Shown here: positions 1 through 10,660 of the stretch, piece after piece | Position numbering within the stretch: position 1 is the stretch's first letter | Layout of the letters: the number at the start of each line of letters is the position of its first letter | DNA from: Isoetes taiwanensis | Taxonomy: Eukaryota > Streptophyta > Lycopodiopsida > Isoetales > Isoetaceae | Direction: 5' to 3' | Assembly: GCA_021234155.1 (NCBI GenBank) | Contig: JAJEKV010000234.1 | Location: forward strand, 408,501-472,500 | DNA length: 64,000 nt | Notes under the pieces: generated by a model | Databases searched by the model: none | Seen by the model: the letters and a program-made list of their open reading frames with translations, nothing else | Told to the model about the DNA's origin: nothing | Position numbers and translations under genes: made by a program

Positions 1-655
1 CAATAGCAGACTCCACCTAAGATGCCAACAATCCAAATTTTAACCGCAAAGCATCTCGGTTTATCACAGAGATACACAAGGGGGGCACTAAGCTATTTCC
101 AAGTGTTCATCAGAAGGGAGTTCTTGGGTAGCCTAATACTACCCAAGTGGAGACTAATTGACACTGAGAAGGATTCCTTCCTTGATCTTCCTTTAGTTCT
201 AGAAGATAGAGCGACTATGGCATCCGCCACATCCATCTATCTCTAACTTACCAATTACTTTTGCTTCAGGAGCTAGGAGCTGTAGCAACTCCTAGCACAG
301 TCGAAATCCCCAGCCCGATAATTTCTCTTGGAAGCCTTGCTCCTGCTCTGCAACCTCTACTCCCGCATCAGCCCTCTTGGCCTCTCACAGATTATGTCGC
401 TTCCTAATCTTGATGAGCTCCCTGCCAGCATGGCAAGGCCACGTGGCTGCATCCTATCAGTTAGGTGTGACTACCGGAAGACCATCTAGCCTACTGCCAG
501 CCAGAATCGGTAGCTCCCACTATTACAGGTCTTGTAGCTGAGCCACGATGGTGGCTGCCATTGATTAGGGGTGCTCACCTATTTATTCCAATAGTTTTAT
601 AACCATTAACTTTCAAACTAGAGTATTAACTTTAGTAAATGGCATTTAACCCATT
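1..655. repeat. Left copy of a 655-bp duplicated segment
   Basis: This stretch is almost identical to 22227-22881. The two differ mainly by small changes in the first 50 bases and single-base changes elsewhere, such as near 190 and 243. The match ends abruptly at a CATTATAA motif, after which the copies continue into unrelated DNA. In the right copy an open frame of about 141 codons spans the segment (22204-22629), but here it is interrupted at 244. The peptide shows no domain I recognise. It may be part of an unclassified transposable element or promoter region. Confidence 0.85.
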
Positions 656-1329
656 ATAAGGGGTTTTCTCTATTTGCCTTAGTTCTATGCATTATCGATG
701 CAATGTCGCTATGTCCATCCATAGCGGCATTCTCCTAAGGCAACTCTTGCAACCATATTTATTTATTAAACACTCGATTGTGCCCCCTAGTCTAGGATCT
801 ACCAAGGTGCATACCCCTAGACTAGGGTAGGGAAACATGCGACCAATAATGCCACCGCATCAGATTATTATTATTAGCCCATAACAAACATGCATGCAAT
901 ATTTACCACAATGGATAATATTAGGACATAACATTGTGGATACAATCTTTGATGACACGAGGAGGCGTAGACTATAGTATTGAGGAGATGAGATCCAACA
1001 AGTAAAACAAGAACAACTAATATGATGATTTCGATCAAGAGTATATATACATGGATGTAAGATACAACTAGAAGCCACAAAATATTTGTTCAAAAAAATA
1101 GAAAACAAGACAATTGTTGTTTCCCTTTATCTTTCTCCTTCTTGTTACCTTTGGGACCTCTTTAAAAAGCTAGAAATGGCAAACATGGAAAAAGCCAAAG
1201 TTCTTGCATGGTCATGAAGATCCACCATGCAATGTTTTGGCAAGTATTCACTATTGCATAAATAATGAGAAAATAACAAAGCAAAGCACCCAAACAAAAT
1301 GGTTTTATCAAAATTGTCTGCATCGAGAC
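656..1329. other. Non-coding stretch with a 12-bp-stem hairpin
   Basis: No coding signal is visible. The one structured element is a perfect inverted repeat, CCCTAGTCTAGG at 785-796 and its reverse complement at 816-827, with a 19-base loop. It lies just beyond the low-coordinate side of a cluster of gene fragments. A comparable palindrome lies on the other side (5491-5530). A short weak palindrome also occurs near 688-702. Nothing else is supported. Confidence 0.5.
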
Positions 1330-3219
1330 TCAAATCCGCTGCCAAAGTACCAAAATCATGGCGACAAAGATAAAAATTACTTGCATACCAATTGTGCATG
1401 GGTATACACTGCAAATCTTGTCACTTGCAGTCTTTATGTGTGATCTCAAGTTGATAGGCAAAAAACATGGCGATATCAGTGCCGTTGTGCCAACTATGAC
1501 CCACTTGAATATTTCAACTGGGACAACAGAAAGAAATTGCCACAACAAACATCAAACATCAAACATTTTTATAAGCATGAAACCTGAAGAAAAATAAAGG
1601 AGCACGATGCATACCGAGGCCGGAATGAATACTTAAGAGTGAATAACCATATAGACACTACAACAGATAAGGCTTATGGAAACGCCAAGGTATCTCAACA
1701 AAAAGTACAAAGCCAATGGAATAATCCCAACATATCCATAAAACAAGCCAGCCGACCAAGAGACCTTGTTGATATCATAATGCCAATGATCTGCCCCCTT
1801 AGAGCTTGTTTTAGTAGACAGATATGCTGCAAAATTCCCTAATGCAGCAGTGACAAAGATGAGTGTTGTGCAGATCCAAAAGGGTCCATATCTGAACATG
1901 AAAGAAAACAATCCATTACTCTTTGTTCCAAAAGTCACTTCCCTACATAGAAGAATATGGTGAGACCAGATGATATATTCTGCTTTTGACATTCTTTCAG
2001 CAAATATCCTTACTAGATGAAGCATCTCTAAAACATAATGATGCCTTTAAGATACCAAGCACACGAAATTTGGGCCCAGATCATTGTTGATACTCAACAA
2101 AGACTATTTGGATACTATTTGGTGTGATTCACCAAAAGTTCATTAACGAAATATGGAATGCCAATATCTAAACCGTTACTTGGTGTCAACAAAATATTGA
2201 TGGCTCACATGTCTGGGTTGATACTTGTTGTTTTCTCCACGAAGTCTCCTCTCAGAAGGTAGAAATGAATCACTTAATCTTCTCTATGACATCCGAGGTG
2301 TCCACGTTGAAGTAAGGACGATATGAGACTATATTGAAATATCCTCTCGATTCTTCCGAGGAGTAGCGGCGCTTCTCGGGCCAGTTTTGAGAAGTTATCT
2401 GGTTTCAGCAAGTTATTTGATCAGAGACATTATTGCGTAAACAAAATACGTAAAGTTCGTGTATTTACTCCTTTCTATCTTCCATTTATAATATGACGAA
2501 AGCATAATAGAGGATGACCGCATACCATGCACATCCTGGCTGGAGGTTTGTAAGATCCAGTTAGTTTTCCTCACCGCTTCATTTGGTGGAAAAGTTTAAA
2601 GGTTAGATTCTACAAGCAAGATGCTGAAATTAGAATAATGATGATGTGTGCGCTTACAAAAATCTTGACACATCCATACAATCCACGTTTTCATCTTGAA
2701 TCTCACCGAAGCTTCTCATAAGTATGACCCTTAAGGGCATTCTATTGCTCAATAATGCAATATATTTTGCCAACATATGAGTGCATAAAAACTAAACAAA
2801 CATGCATCCATATAAGCAGGCCCTCTACTTTTTAGATAGTACTAAGCACATGTGCAATGCAATCATATTTTGACAAGTTTCCAAAATCAGAATACCTTGA
2901 GATTGAAGTACAAAATGGTTCGGACTCGAGCACCGCAGGATATTAAAAAATGATGCTATTAAGCAATTATTATACTCAATAGCAACTAAAAGATTTAGAA
3001 TATACGGGCAAGCTACGCCTTGCAATTTCATCCAACAACGAGACCTAAAACCAAGATCCACTAAAATGCAAGGTATTTCTTTCGGAAGTTCAAGAAACCC
3101 AATATCTCCATGCCAGATCTGAGAACTAAATACTAAGATAAGCATAAAGAATGTGAAAAGTGATTTACCGGGACAGATCCAGAGACGTCAGTCCCAAGGC
3201 TAGTGTCGCCACTTGCCAT
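1330..3219 (-). pseudogene. YIPF1-like Yip1-domain membrane protein fragment, multi-exon, probably broken
   Basis: Yip1-domain proteins are multi-pass Golgi/ER membrane proteins that bind Rab GTPases. At least four exons can be read on the minus strand. 3219-3169 starts with ATG and ends in a GTAAAT donor. 2399-2209 carries SYRPYFNVDTSDVIEKIK, the typical motif before the membrane domain. 1891-1690 carries YGPFWICTTLIFVTAALGNF and INKVSWSAGLFYGYV, which are the first membrane segments. 1545-1330 carries VPVEIFKWVIVGTTALIS and INLRSHIKTASDK, then a last hydrophobic segment. The exon 2 to exon 3 junction (AT|GTGAGC to CAG|ATATGG) preserves a NPD-IYGPF reading. The 2209-2399 exon needs one or two frame changes after IEKIK, around 2265-2285, so the copy is probably a pseudogene or contains sequence errors. 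Introns are kept, so this is a DNA-level copy, not a retrocopy. Family assignment is fairly secure; functionality is doubtful. Confidence 0.7.
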
Positions 3220-3237
3220 GCCCTTGATATCGTAGAT

Positions 3238-4800
3238 TCAACTGCTTGGTGTACCGATTATCGATTTGCAACTAAGGGGCAAGAAGATTATGTGTAGGCA
3301 TCGATAACTCATCAGTCCACGGGCGCCAAACCATGTCCCGATGATTGTCCGTGTACTTGTCCTTTCGTAAAAGCTTGTTTGGTTATGCACCTCCTCAAGA
3401 TTGGATTTATGGCATGCTTCTAAGTTTCCAACATCGAGAGAATATGATGTCATACTTGATTGCATGGAGTTCACTTCTTCTTTCTTAGCAGTACAGGTAT
3501 CTGTGAAGATATGTGACAAAACACAGATTTAAAACACAACAAATTTATCGTAGTTATTCTAGATGTCAAAAGAAGCGCATCAGCAGAACTATTGTACATG
3601 CTCTTACTCTCAATAAAGTCCACAATGAATTCGTGTTTGAAACAACAGATGGAACATGATCACCTTCGAGCTTCTGCAATGAGGCAACTGTAGTATGCCA
3701 TTGATCGCCAGTAAGTCGCCGTGGTCTTTCATTTGTATTGAAACACTAATAAAGGTGGTTCATTCAAATAATATCTACATTTTTAAAGCGCATAACATAC
3801 CAATGTTGAAGCAATTCCTCCATGCGGCAATGCTTTGCAGCCAAAAAGGCTTAGAAGGCCTCTAGAGCATTTGCTTCTGCTTCATCATTGAATGCATGCA
3901 GCCGCTCTTGTGCTTTGCATATAACTTCATGGGCCTTTGTCATTCCTTGATGTAGGACTTTGGTCTCCTCTATTGAGCTGTCCCTTAAATTCTTCACTCT
4001 AGCGGCAATCTGAAAGTATTATAATGTAAGATATTGAGTGGATAAGATAAGATCAACAAACTCTCTTGTTTCATGCATAGTGCCTGCCAATAGATTTGCA
4101 TCTCTGTCAATAAATCGTTCTCGTCTGATCCTATCATGAAAGAATATTAATATGTGTTCCATTTTTATGTAAATCTTATTCTTTACTCTAGCAATAGCAA
4201 CCTCATAAGCTTGATGTAGATCAGCAAGAGATTGATCACGTGTCCTTTGGGAAGCATCCATCTATTGCCCCAACTCAGAAATATTTCCATCAAGGCTTAC
4301 AAAGAAATCCTTCATGACAGTGAGAATCAAACCTGCAGCTTCTCTACTCTTAAATGCAACCTGGAAGGAGTACGATAAAAAATAAATAACCTAAAGAAGA
4401 CGGAAAACATTCGTATACTTGTTCAACCAACCTTCGGTTGCTGCTGGGCAAATGCAGCCAATTCAGATTGCTGCTCTGCCATTACTGATTGAAACCAGTC
4501 AACAGCCTTTCGGCTTTTGATGCTGCAGACAGCAATAACTGCAACACCCAACCCACACTGTTGAGTGACACCATACATAAGCTGTTTTAACGTTCAAAAT
4601 ACAATCTTACATTGTTCATATCATTCATATTCTTAGCAGTTGTGGAAGCCTTAGACTCATGGTCAACCGTAACAGCTTGCATAATCTCAAACTGTGAAGC
4701 ACATACTGCCTTCAAACATAAAATCCTCTCTTTTAACTCTTTTAAGCCTGCAATTACAAGTAGCTGAAAGAATAAGCAAGGAACACAAAAATATTTTTCC
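3238..4800 (-). pseudogene. Coiled-coil gene fragment, weakly like the kinesin-5 tail
   Basis: Several short minus-strand exon-like frames follow one another with intron-like gaps. About 4740-4620 reads ELKERILCLKAVCASQFEIM. About 4510-4430 reads WFQSVMAEQQSELAAFAQQQ. About 4360-4200 reads SREAAGLILTVMKDFFVSLD followed by MDASQRTRDQSLADLHQAYE. Pieces from about 4000 to 3820, near 3720-3610, and 3519-3330 continue a low-complexity helical protein. The order and spacing of AFAQQQ, MKDFF and SLDG recall the BimC/kinesin-5 stalk-tail of plants (a motor that crosslinks spindle microtubules), but no motor domain is present and the match is from memory of the family. Frames are broken and no full-length reading is possible. 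It could instead be the continuation of the methyltransferase-like fragment upstream at 4811-5392. Confidence 0.4.
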
Positions 4801-4810
4801 CACTAAAAAT

Positions 4811-5392
4811 CTAAAACCGAATGCATAAGATGATAACCTTCTCTTTGGAAACATTGAAATTTTGTAACTTGATGCCTATGCTTTCAATCTGCTTCTGCTC
4901 ATTGACAGTGCTGCTTGAATCTTCTTGTCTAAGTTCAGAACCAAGAAGATCCTTCCAGGCCTGCTTCAACTTATCTGACAAAAAGTTACGCCCTGTAATC
5001 TGCTCTACAATCCTCTCTAGCACGCTTAATCCATCACAGGCTCTTATTTTCAAATTTTCATCTTCAACTAGGCCAAAGTACTTCTTTGCAAGGTCTAAAA
5101 CAACATTATCAATATCCCATGCCTCAATTTTAAAACCTTTGAAATGCCTACAAAGAAATGCTGGTAGTGCGCCGGAATCAAGCTACAAAGCAACTGCAAA
5201 TAGTTATTTTACAATGGCCAGCTTCTGCCACTTCATATGCCCAAATCGATGGACCCATTTGATAAACCCAAAGATTGATCCCCTCAGAAGACCGCTCTTG
5301 CAATTTGTGCTGCCATATTCATCAAATCCGAGCTTCCATCTGCCCTCCCAGTTAACAGGGAACATCCGAAATTCAGAAGGCAGGTACTGCAT
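4811..5392 (-). pseudogene. METTL13-like methyltransferase fragment
   Basis: The minus-strand exon from about 5182 to 4838 follows a TTTGTAG acceptor. It reads LDSGALPAFLCRHFKGFKIE, then AWDIDNVVLDLAKKYFGLVE, DENLKIRACDGLSVLE. This is the SAM-binding core of spermidine-synthase-like and METTL13-like class I methyltransferases: an acidic strand-2 end followed by the DxxVxxLAxxYFG helix and a DGL loop. In METTL13 proteins this fold methylates eEF1A. Only this part of the domain is present. The residues that follow, to about 4838, are polar and unrecognised. A further minus-strand frame at 5204-5392 precedes it but has no recognisable domain. The glycine-rich SAM loop and the rest of the enzyme are missing, so this is a gene fragment. 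Confidence 0.5.
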
Positions 5393-5578
5393 CTAGCTAT
5401 CTAGCTATGGCAGTGCCGGTTATCCAGTTTCCACACCGCCCACTGGAAACCGCCAGTTTACCTCCAACATTAGGTTTTTAGCAGTCATCAGCATATCCTA
5501 GGGATATTCTAGGATATACCTAGGATATGCCAAAAGCTCACATAAACAAGGGTTTGCCCCCCTAGGGGCAACCCAAAA
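5393..5578. other. Palindrome-rich junction at the left end of the LTR array
   Basis: GCATATCCTAGG at 5491-5502 and its perfect reverse complement at 5519-5530 form a 12-bp stem, and the loop repeats the ATATTCTAGG motif. A second imperfect inverted repeat of GGGTTGCCCC type lies at about 5550-5575. The next base pairs begin the retrotransposon array at an A-run followed by AGCTAACGG. No coding potential is seen. Confidence 0.6.
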
Positions 5579-6647
5579 AGCTAACGGAATACAGTTTTTC
5601 ATGGAGGTAAGCTCGGTTGAAAGTCGCATAAAACATAATGAATGTTAAAAATGGATGTTTTCTTGCGAGGCAGGAACAGCGGGCCATAAGTTATGTTCCT
5701 ACAAATTTCTATAACTGGTAGATTGTCTAATGGTGGACCACGTTGCCGCATTACTTGAAAGTAGACCATGTATAGGGAGTTGTAGTGCTTCAACAAAATC
5801 AGTGCTAGGGTTGTAAGGACCCATGAACAGTGCTTAAAGAGGCAAACTCAAGGGTTTGGGAAGTTGTTAGCTATGTTGAGTAGGTTCTTTTTGTGAGAAG
5901 TCATAGTAAACTATGTTCATAATCTTTTAGGTTCCCTTGAATTTACTTGTGCGGGTTATATATCCATAAGAGGGAACGGGATTATGTTTTTATTTGTCAC
6001 TCTTGGATTTGGCCACCCAAGATGTGTCATATGAATACGTATCTAGTCCGAGCTGAGTATCTCTCTTTCCATAGTGGGCTTAGTATTTCATAGTGCGCTA
6101 TTTTATCCTTAATAGGAAAAAGTAGATTAACCCTATGCAGATGTTTGCTAGGTTAGCTTGGACATGTATTGTAAATAATTTATACAAACACTATAAGTTA
6201 GTCCCAAATTTTATACATGCTAGTGGCAAGGTTGATGCACTTAGTTGTATTTTGAGTAGGTGGTAGATTAAGTTGGGACTGCACCAATTTGGACGCAAAT
6301 AGTAGAGCTTAAGCCTATATGGGTTAATCAGGGATTTGTTGCATAATCTGTAAGGATATTGGGAATACTCATGTCCTATTGTTTGTTGTTTTAAATGTGC
6401 AATCGAGGAGAGGCGCATCAAAGCATAGCAATGGCTCAAAATCACGAAAAGCCATATGTGGATGAGAGACGTAAAACCCTAGAGTTGGCTAAAGGTTAGC
6501 CTTTTGCATTTAAAAGTAATAGAGGAAATGTTAGACCGCATTCAAGCAGTGCCTTATGGAGTAAAGTTACGCCACATATAAGGTTGGAGAAGCATGTGTA
6601 CCTCAAGTAACTCATGAGGACATGAGTTGAATTTTACAAGGGGAGAA
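5579..6647 (+). repeat. Internal region 1, 5'-truncated
   Basis: This matches the internal regions of later units from the AGCTAACGG point onward but lacks the first ~220 bases, including the primer site. It ends in the polypurine tract immediately before LTR1. By small variants (TTTTTCATGG, ACATAATGAATG) it belongs with the internal regions at 13300 and 23259 rather than those at 9358 and 17300. Confidence 0.85.
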
Positions 6648-9357
6648 TGTAACGAACCTAGTGGCCTTGTGGGCATGACGTTCGTAGATTACCTGAAAGT
6701 GGCTTACTTTGTCTCAGTATAAGATGGTGTAGATCATCTAACGACCTTGTTATGCGTCTATGGGTTATGCTAGTAGTGGCATTTAAAACTATCGAAATAC
6801 ATTAGCAAAGGTTACATAAGCAGAAGGAGTTCGATTAATGCGTATTGGACTTGTAAAATATGATAAGCATGCATTAGATTGCATGCATATACATGCACAT
6901 GCACATGCATGCATGTGATTGCATGCACAACACTTGTCTAGCATGCATATGCATTGAGATTTACTCATTGTATATATATATTGGATGTGAACAAAGGAGA
7001 GGGTGTCTTGGTTTGGTGAAGGATCTTGTTTATTGTTCTCCTCTACCTATTCTCTATAGAAGGAGAGGCTGGCCGAATTGTAGAACTATAGCAGAAACCG
7101 GAAGGAGTTTGCAGATGGGAAGGTGATGAGGAAATAGAAGTAAGAAAGGCAGATCCAGTCGATAGGAAGCAGAATCAATCCGAGAAACTGAGGTGGGGAT
7201 CTGATGCGTGCTTGGGGATTTGATGAGTGCTTTGTTTTTTGTATTGCTTGGTGGTGCTTGCAGTAGAACCGGCAGCTATGGCGAACCCAATCGGCTGTTT
7301 CAGCTAGAATAGATCTTCAATTTGGTTCTACGTCACACTCAAAGTATTCCTTATGAATTCTGGCCTGTTCTGCCTCCATCCCAGCCAGTTTTGATCTTGT
7401 TTGCCAATCTGGCAGTATCTCTGTGCGAAAGAGAGCCTCTAATATGTCTTTTTTGTTTCCAAGTCTCGTTCTTTATCATTATTTTGCCCCTTAACTTCAT
7501 TGAAAGCCTTGTAGGTTAGTTGGTTAGCAGTTGAGCCTTTTAGGCTATAGACCTAGGTTCTAATCTAGCATATATTTTGCACAAGTATTCCTTTTTTGAA
7601 CTTAGGAATATAAGGGTCAAGTACATCATCCGTTTGTATTAGTTGTTATCCTAGGGTTTAGACCATACCATAATATACCTTTATGTTTTAGAATATTGAC
7701 TATGCATTAATGGAACAATAGGGTCCATTCTTTAGAGTTGTAGTCTTGCTGGACTTATTAGGCATAGTAATGGGAATCTTACGTGAATAATTATTGATAG
7801 GTTCTAAGTTATTGAGTCTAGTTTGTATTACTATCCTAGGGTCTTGAAGCCCTACTTGATTCTCTATTTTAACTATCGAACTTGCTTTAGGTTATAGTTA
7901 GATGGTCGCCCAGCTACGTTGTTATATCTTGGAACGTTGTGATAGTCGTTGCGTTAAGTGTCCCTAGTTGCATTGCGGCTAGCCTAGATGGTCATTACTT
8001 GAGTTGAGGATTGTTAATCCTACGAATCTTTTAAGTATTGTGATTATAATTTGGGAGCCTAGAGTTTCCTTGGTAGAGTTATAATTTTGTATGTGGGATA
8101 TTCCATGCAACCTTTATGAATAGGGGCCAGCTTGATACCGTACCATAGAAGGATATATTGCCAGTACTTTTGATAGAGTAATGGGTGGATTCTATGATGC
8201 TAGATGGATGGAGTATGAGCGTTGCATTATATTTGCTAGGAATATGCTATGGCCTATCTAGTAGAGATTCTGAGTGGTAGTCCATCTCATGAGTTTTGAC
8301 CTCAGGATGAAGTAGAATATGTGAATTGTCTCTAGGACATTAGTGTAATTATGGTATTACCTGGAAGTTATGGTTGCTTATATGTTAAGGAAGTCATGTT
8401 CTTGCTTTGAGATGTGGCGATGGGGTTATGAAATATCTTGGTATGAACCTTTCTATTGTATTGCATTGTCTTGTGGTTGTTCTTGGAAGTAAGATGCATG
8501 AGGATTCTATGACATCTCGTACTAGATCAACCTGTGAGATTATTGGTGATATTCTAACTTGTAAAGTCATGATGGATGATGTTACATCTTGCATTGCAAA
8601 CGGACCATCTTCGAAGGGGTGGAATGGCCGTGAGACTCCGCATCCGTTCTAGATGGCTAGACGGATGGCATGTTGCATTTACGGCCCACCTTCGGAGGGG
8701 TGGGGTGGCTGTGTAACTCCGCATCCGAGCCAGATGGCCTGACGGATGAGTTAAACCCTGTACGTACAGATGGAGAGAGTGGTCTCCTTGGGGCCGCAAC
8801 CCAAGGATTACGCTTGGCATATGTGCATACATACATACGATTGATGAGAACGTAAACATGCTTGTAGCCCGAGTTCTAACTAATGCAGGGGCATAGTGGA
8901 GCAGGTAAAATTATTGTTGTTCTTATCCTTGATGGGTATGCTAGATTACTTTGTGGATGATGTTATACGCTAGATTGCTTTGTGGTTAATGTTGTGGATG
9001 CTCCCGAAATGTTTCCTACCCACTTAGTCTTTGTGGACTAACCCCCTTGTGTTGTTTGTGTATGTTTAAGACGGTACGTCCTGAGCTGAGAATGCAGCAT
9101 TGGGATGGAGAGTCTAGGGATGAGGGTGCGACAGCAGGAGCGTTTTTCATAGTCATCCTCGGTGACTTATAAGGAAGACTTGTTGAGCTAGTAGGAGTTG
9201 TTAGCATGCCAAACTCAGATGAGCTTGGTCTTGTATGTAATTACCTGATCAATGGGACTATACTTTATTGAGAAAGTATACGAGTATCTTGGATGTTTAA
9301 CTTAGATGTTAAACGTGTCGATGCAACGGCCTACGCCAAGGGGCTAGGGCCGTTTCA
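6648..9357 (+). repeat. LTR1, complete (2710 bp)
   Basis: It starts TGTAACG and ends CGTTTCA, which are near-perfect short terminal inverted repeats with TG...CA ends. It contains a TATA-like run at 6971-6981, a cluster of CATGCATG motifs (6868-6955) and an internal GC-rich 81-bp direct repeat (about 8605-8760). Its 3' half is almost identical to LTR3, while its 5' half resembles LTR2 and LTR4. Confidence 0.9.
6971..6981 (+). promoter_or_regulatory. Candidate LTR TATA box
   Basis: A TATATATATAT run sits about 325 bases into the LTR and is conserved at the same place in every LTR copy (10984, 14926, 18926, 24886 and 34950 regions). It is the best candidate for the U3 promoter that would drive the element. 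The transcription start is not determined. Confidence 0.5.
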
Positions 9358-9359
9358 GT

Positions 9360-9371
9360 TGGTATCAGAGC
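9360..9371 (+). promoter_or_regulatory. Primer-binding site (initiator tRNA-Met type)
   Basis: TGGTATCAGAGC lies two bases after the LTR1 end, complementary to the 3' end of plant initiator tRNA-Met. It recurs after LTR2 (13302), LTR4 (21237) and the LTR fragment ending at 34044. The copies after LTR3 (17301) and the LTR fragment ending at 23258 are corrupted. It would prime minus-strand DNA synthesis. Confidence 0.85.
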
Positions 9372-10650
9372 AGAAAGTTTTGACACTTTTGGGCCGTGGG
9401 AATTAGGGGCTAAGAGTTCAAGAGATTCTACTATAAAGTAGAATGGTTGGTTGGTTGGTTGGTTGGTAAATGCACAAGCCAAGATAAGTTAAGATAAACA
9501 AGAAACGGACATAGGTCTAAGGGAGTGATAGTGTCTTATTTTTTTTTATCATTATTCTGTATTATGTAAAGTAAAAAAAAAGCTAACGGAATACAGTTCT
9601 TTATGGAGGTAAGCTCGGTTGAAAGTCGCAGAAAACATGACGAATGTTAAAAAAGGATGTTTTCTTGCGATGCAAGAACAACGGGCCATAAGGTATGTTC
9701 CTTCAAATTTCTATAACTGGTAGATTGTCTAATGGTGGACCACGTTGCCGCATTACTTGAAAGTAGACCATGTATAGGGAGTTGTAGTGCTTCAGCAAAA
9801 TCAGTGCTAGGGTTGTAAGGGCCCATGAACAGTGCTTAAAGAGGTAAACTCAAGGGTTTGGGAAGTTGTTAGCTATGTTGAGTAGGTTCTTTTTGTGAGA
9901 AGTCACAGTAAACTATGTTCATAATCTTTTAGGTTCCCTTGAATTTACTTGCGGGTTGTATATCCATAAGATACATAGATGGGGGACGCGATTATGTTTT
10001 TATTTGTCACTCTTGGATTTGGCCACCCAAGATGTGTCATATGAACGTATCTAGTCCGAGCTTAGTATCTCTCTTTCCATAGTGGGCTTAGTATTTCATA
10101 GTGCGCTATTTTATCCTTAATAGGAAAAAGTAGATTAACCCTATGCAGATGTTTGCTAGGTTAGCTTGGACATGTATTGTAAATAATTTATACAAATTTC
10201 ATTATTAGTCAGTCCCAAATTTTATACATGCTAGTGGCAAGGTTGATGCACTTAGTTGTATTTTGAGTAGGTGGTAGATTAAGTTGGGCTTGCACCAATT
10301 TGGACGCAAATAGTAGAGCTTAAGCCTATATGGGTTAATCAGAGATTTGTTGCATAATCTGGAAGGATATTGGGAATACCCATGTCCTATTCTTTGTTGT
10401 GCGTAAAATGTGCAATCGAGGAGACTGCATCAAAGCATAGCAATGGCTCAAAATCACGAAAAGCCATATGTGGATGAGAGACGTAAAACCCTAGAGTTGG
10501 CTAAAGGTTAGCCTTTTGCATTTAAAAGTAATAGAGGAAATGTTAGACCGCATTCAAGCAGTGCCTTATGGAGTAAAGTTATGCCACATATTAAGGTTGG
10601 AGAAGCATGTGTACCTCAAGTAACTCATGAGGACATGAGTTGAATTTTAC

Positions 10651-10660
10651 AAGGGGAGAA
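10651..10660 (+). promoter_or_regulatory. Polypurine tract
   Basis: AAGGGGAGAA lies immediately before the TG of LTR2. The same tract precedes LTR1, LTR3, LTR4 and the LTR fragments at 24556 and 34464. It is the expected primer for plus-strand synthesis and fixes the LTR 5' boundary. Confidence 0.8.

Larger units (their letters stand above)
9358..10660 (+). repeat. Internal region 2 with primer site and polypurine tract
   Basis: 1303 bp between LTR1 and LTR2. It opens with the primer site, carries a (TTGG)n run at about 9445-9467 and an A-run at 9573-9581, and ends with AAGGGGAGAA. No open frame of useful length or retroviral motif is present. It is of the same variant type as 17300-18600. 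Confidence 0.85.

Noticed and set aside
656-5578. Definite Helitron ends around the gene-fragment cluster
   Set aside because: CTAA near 680 on the minus strand, with a weak hairpin, is not followed by T as Helitron insertion requires, and no TC start could be fixed near 5400-5578.
7322-7519. 65-codon frames recurring at 7322, 11337, 15278, 19281 and 25237, and 101/81/61-codon frames near 8400-8860 and equivalents, as conserved small proteins
   Set aside because: They recur only because the LTR is repeated. Many start at non-ATG codons, they lie on both strands of the same GC-rich block, and they match no domain.
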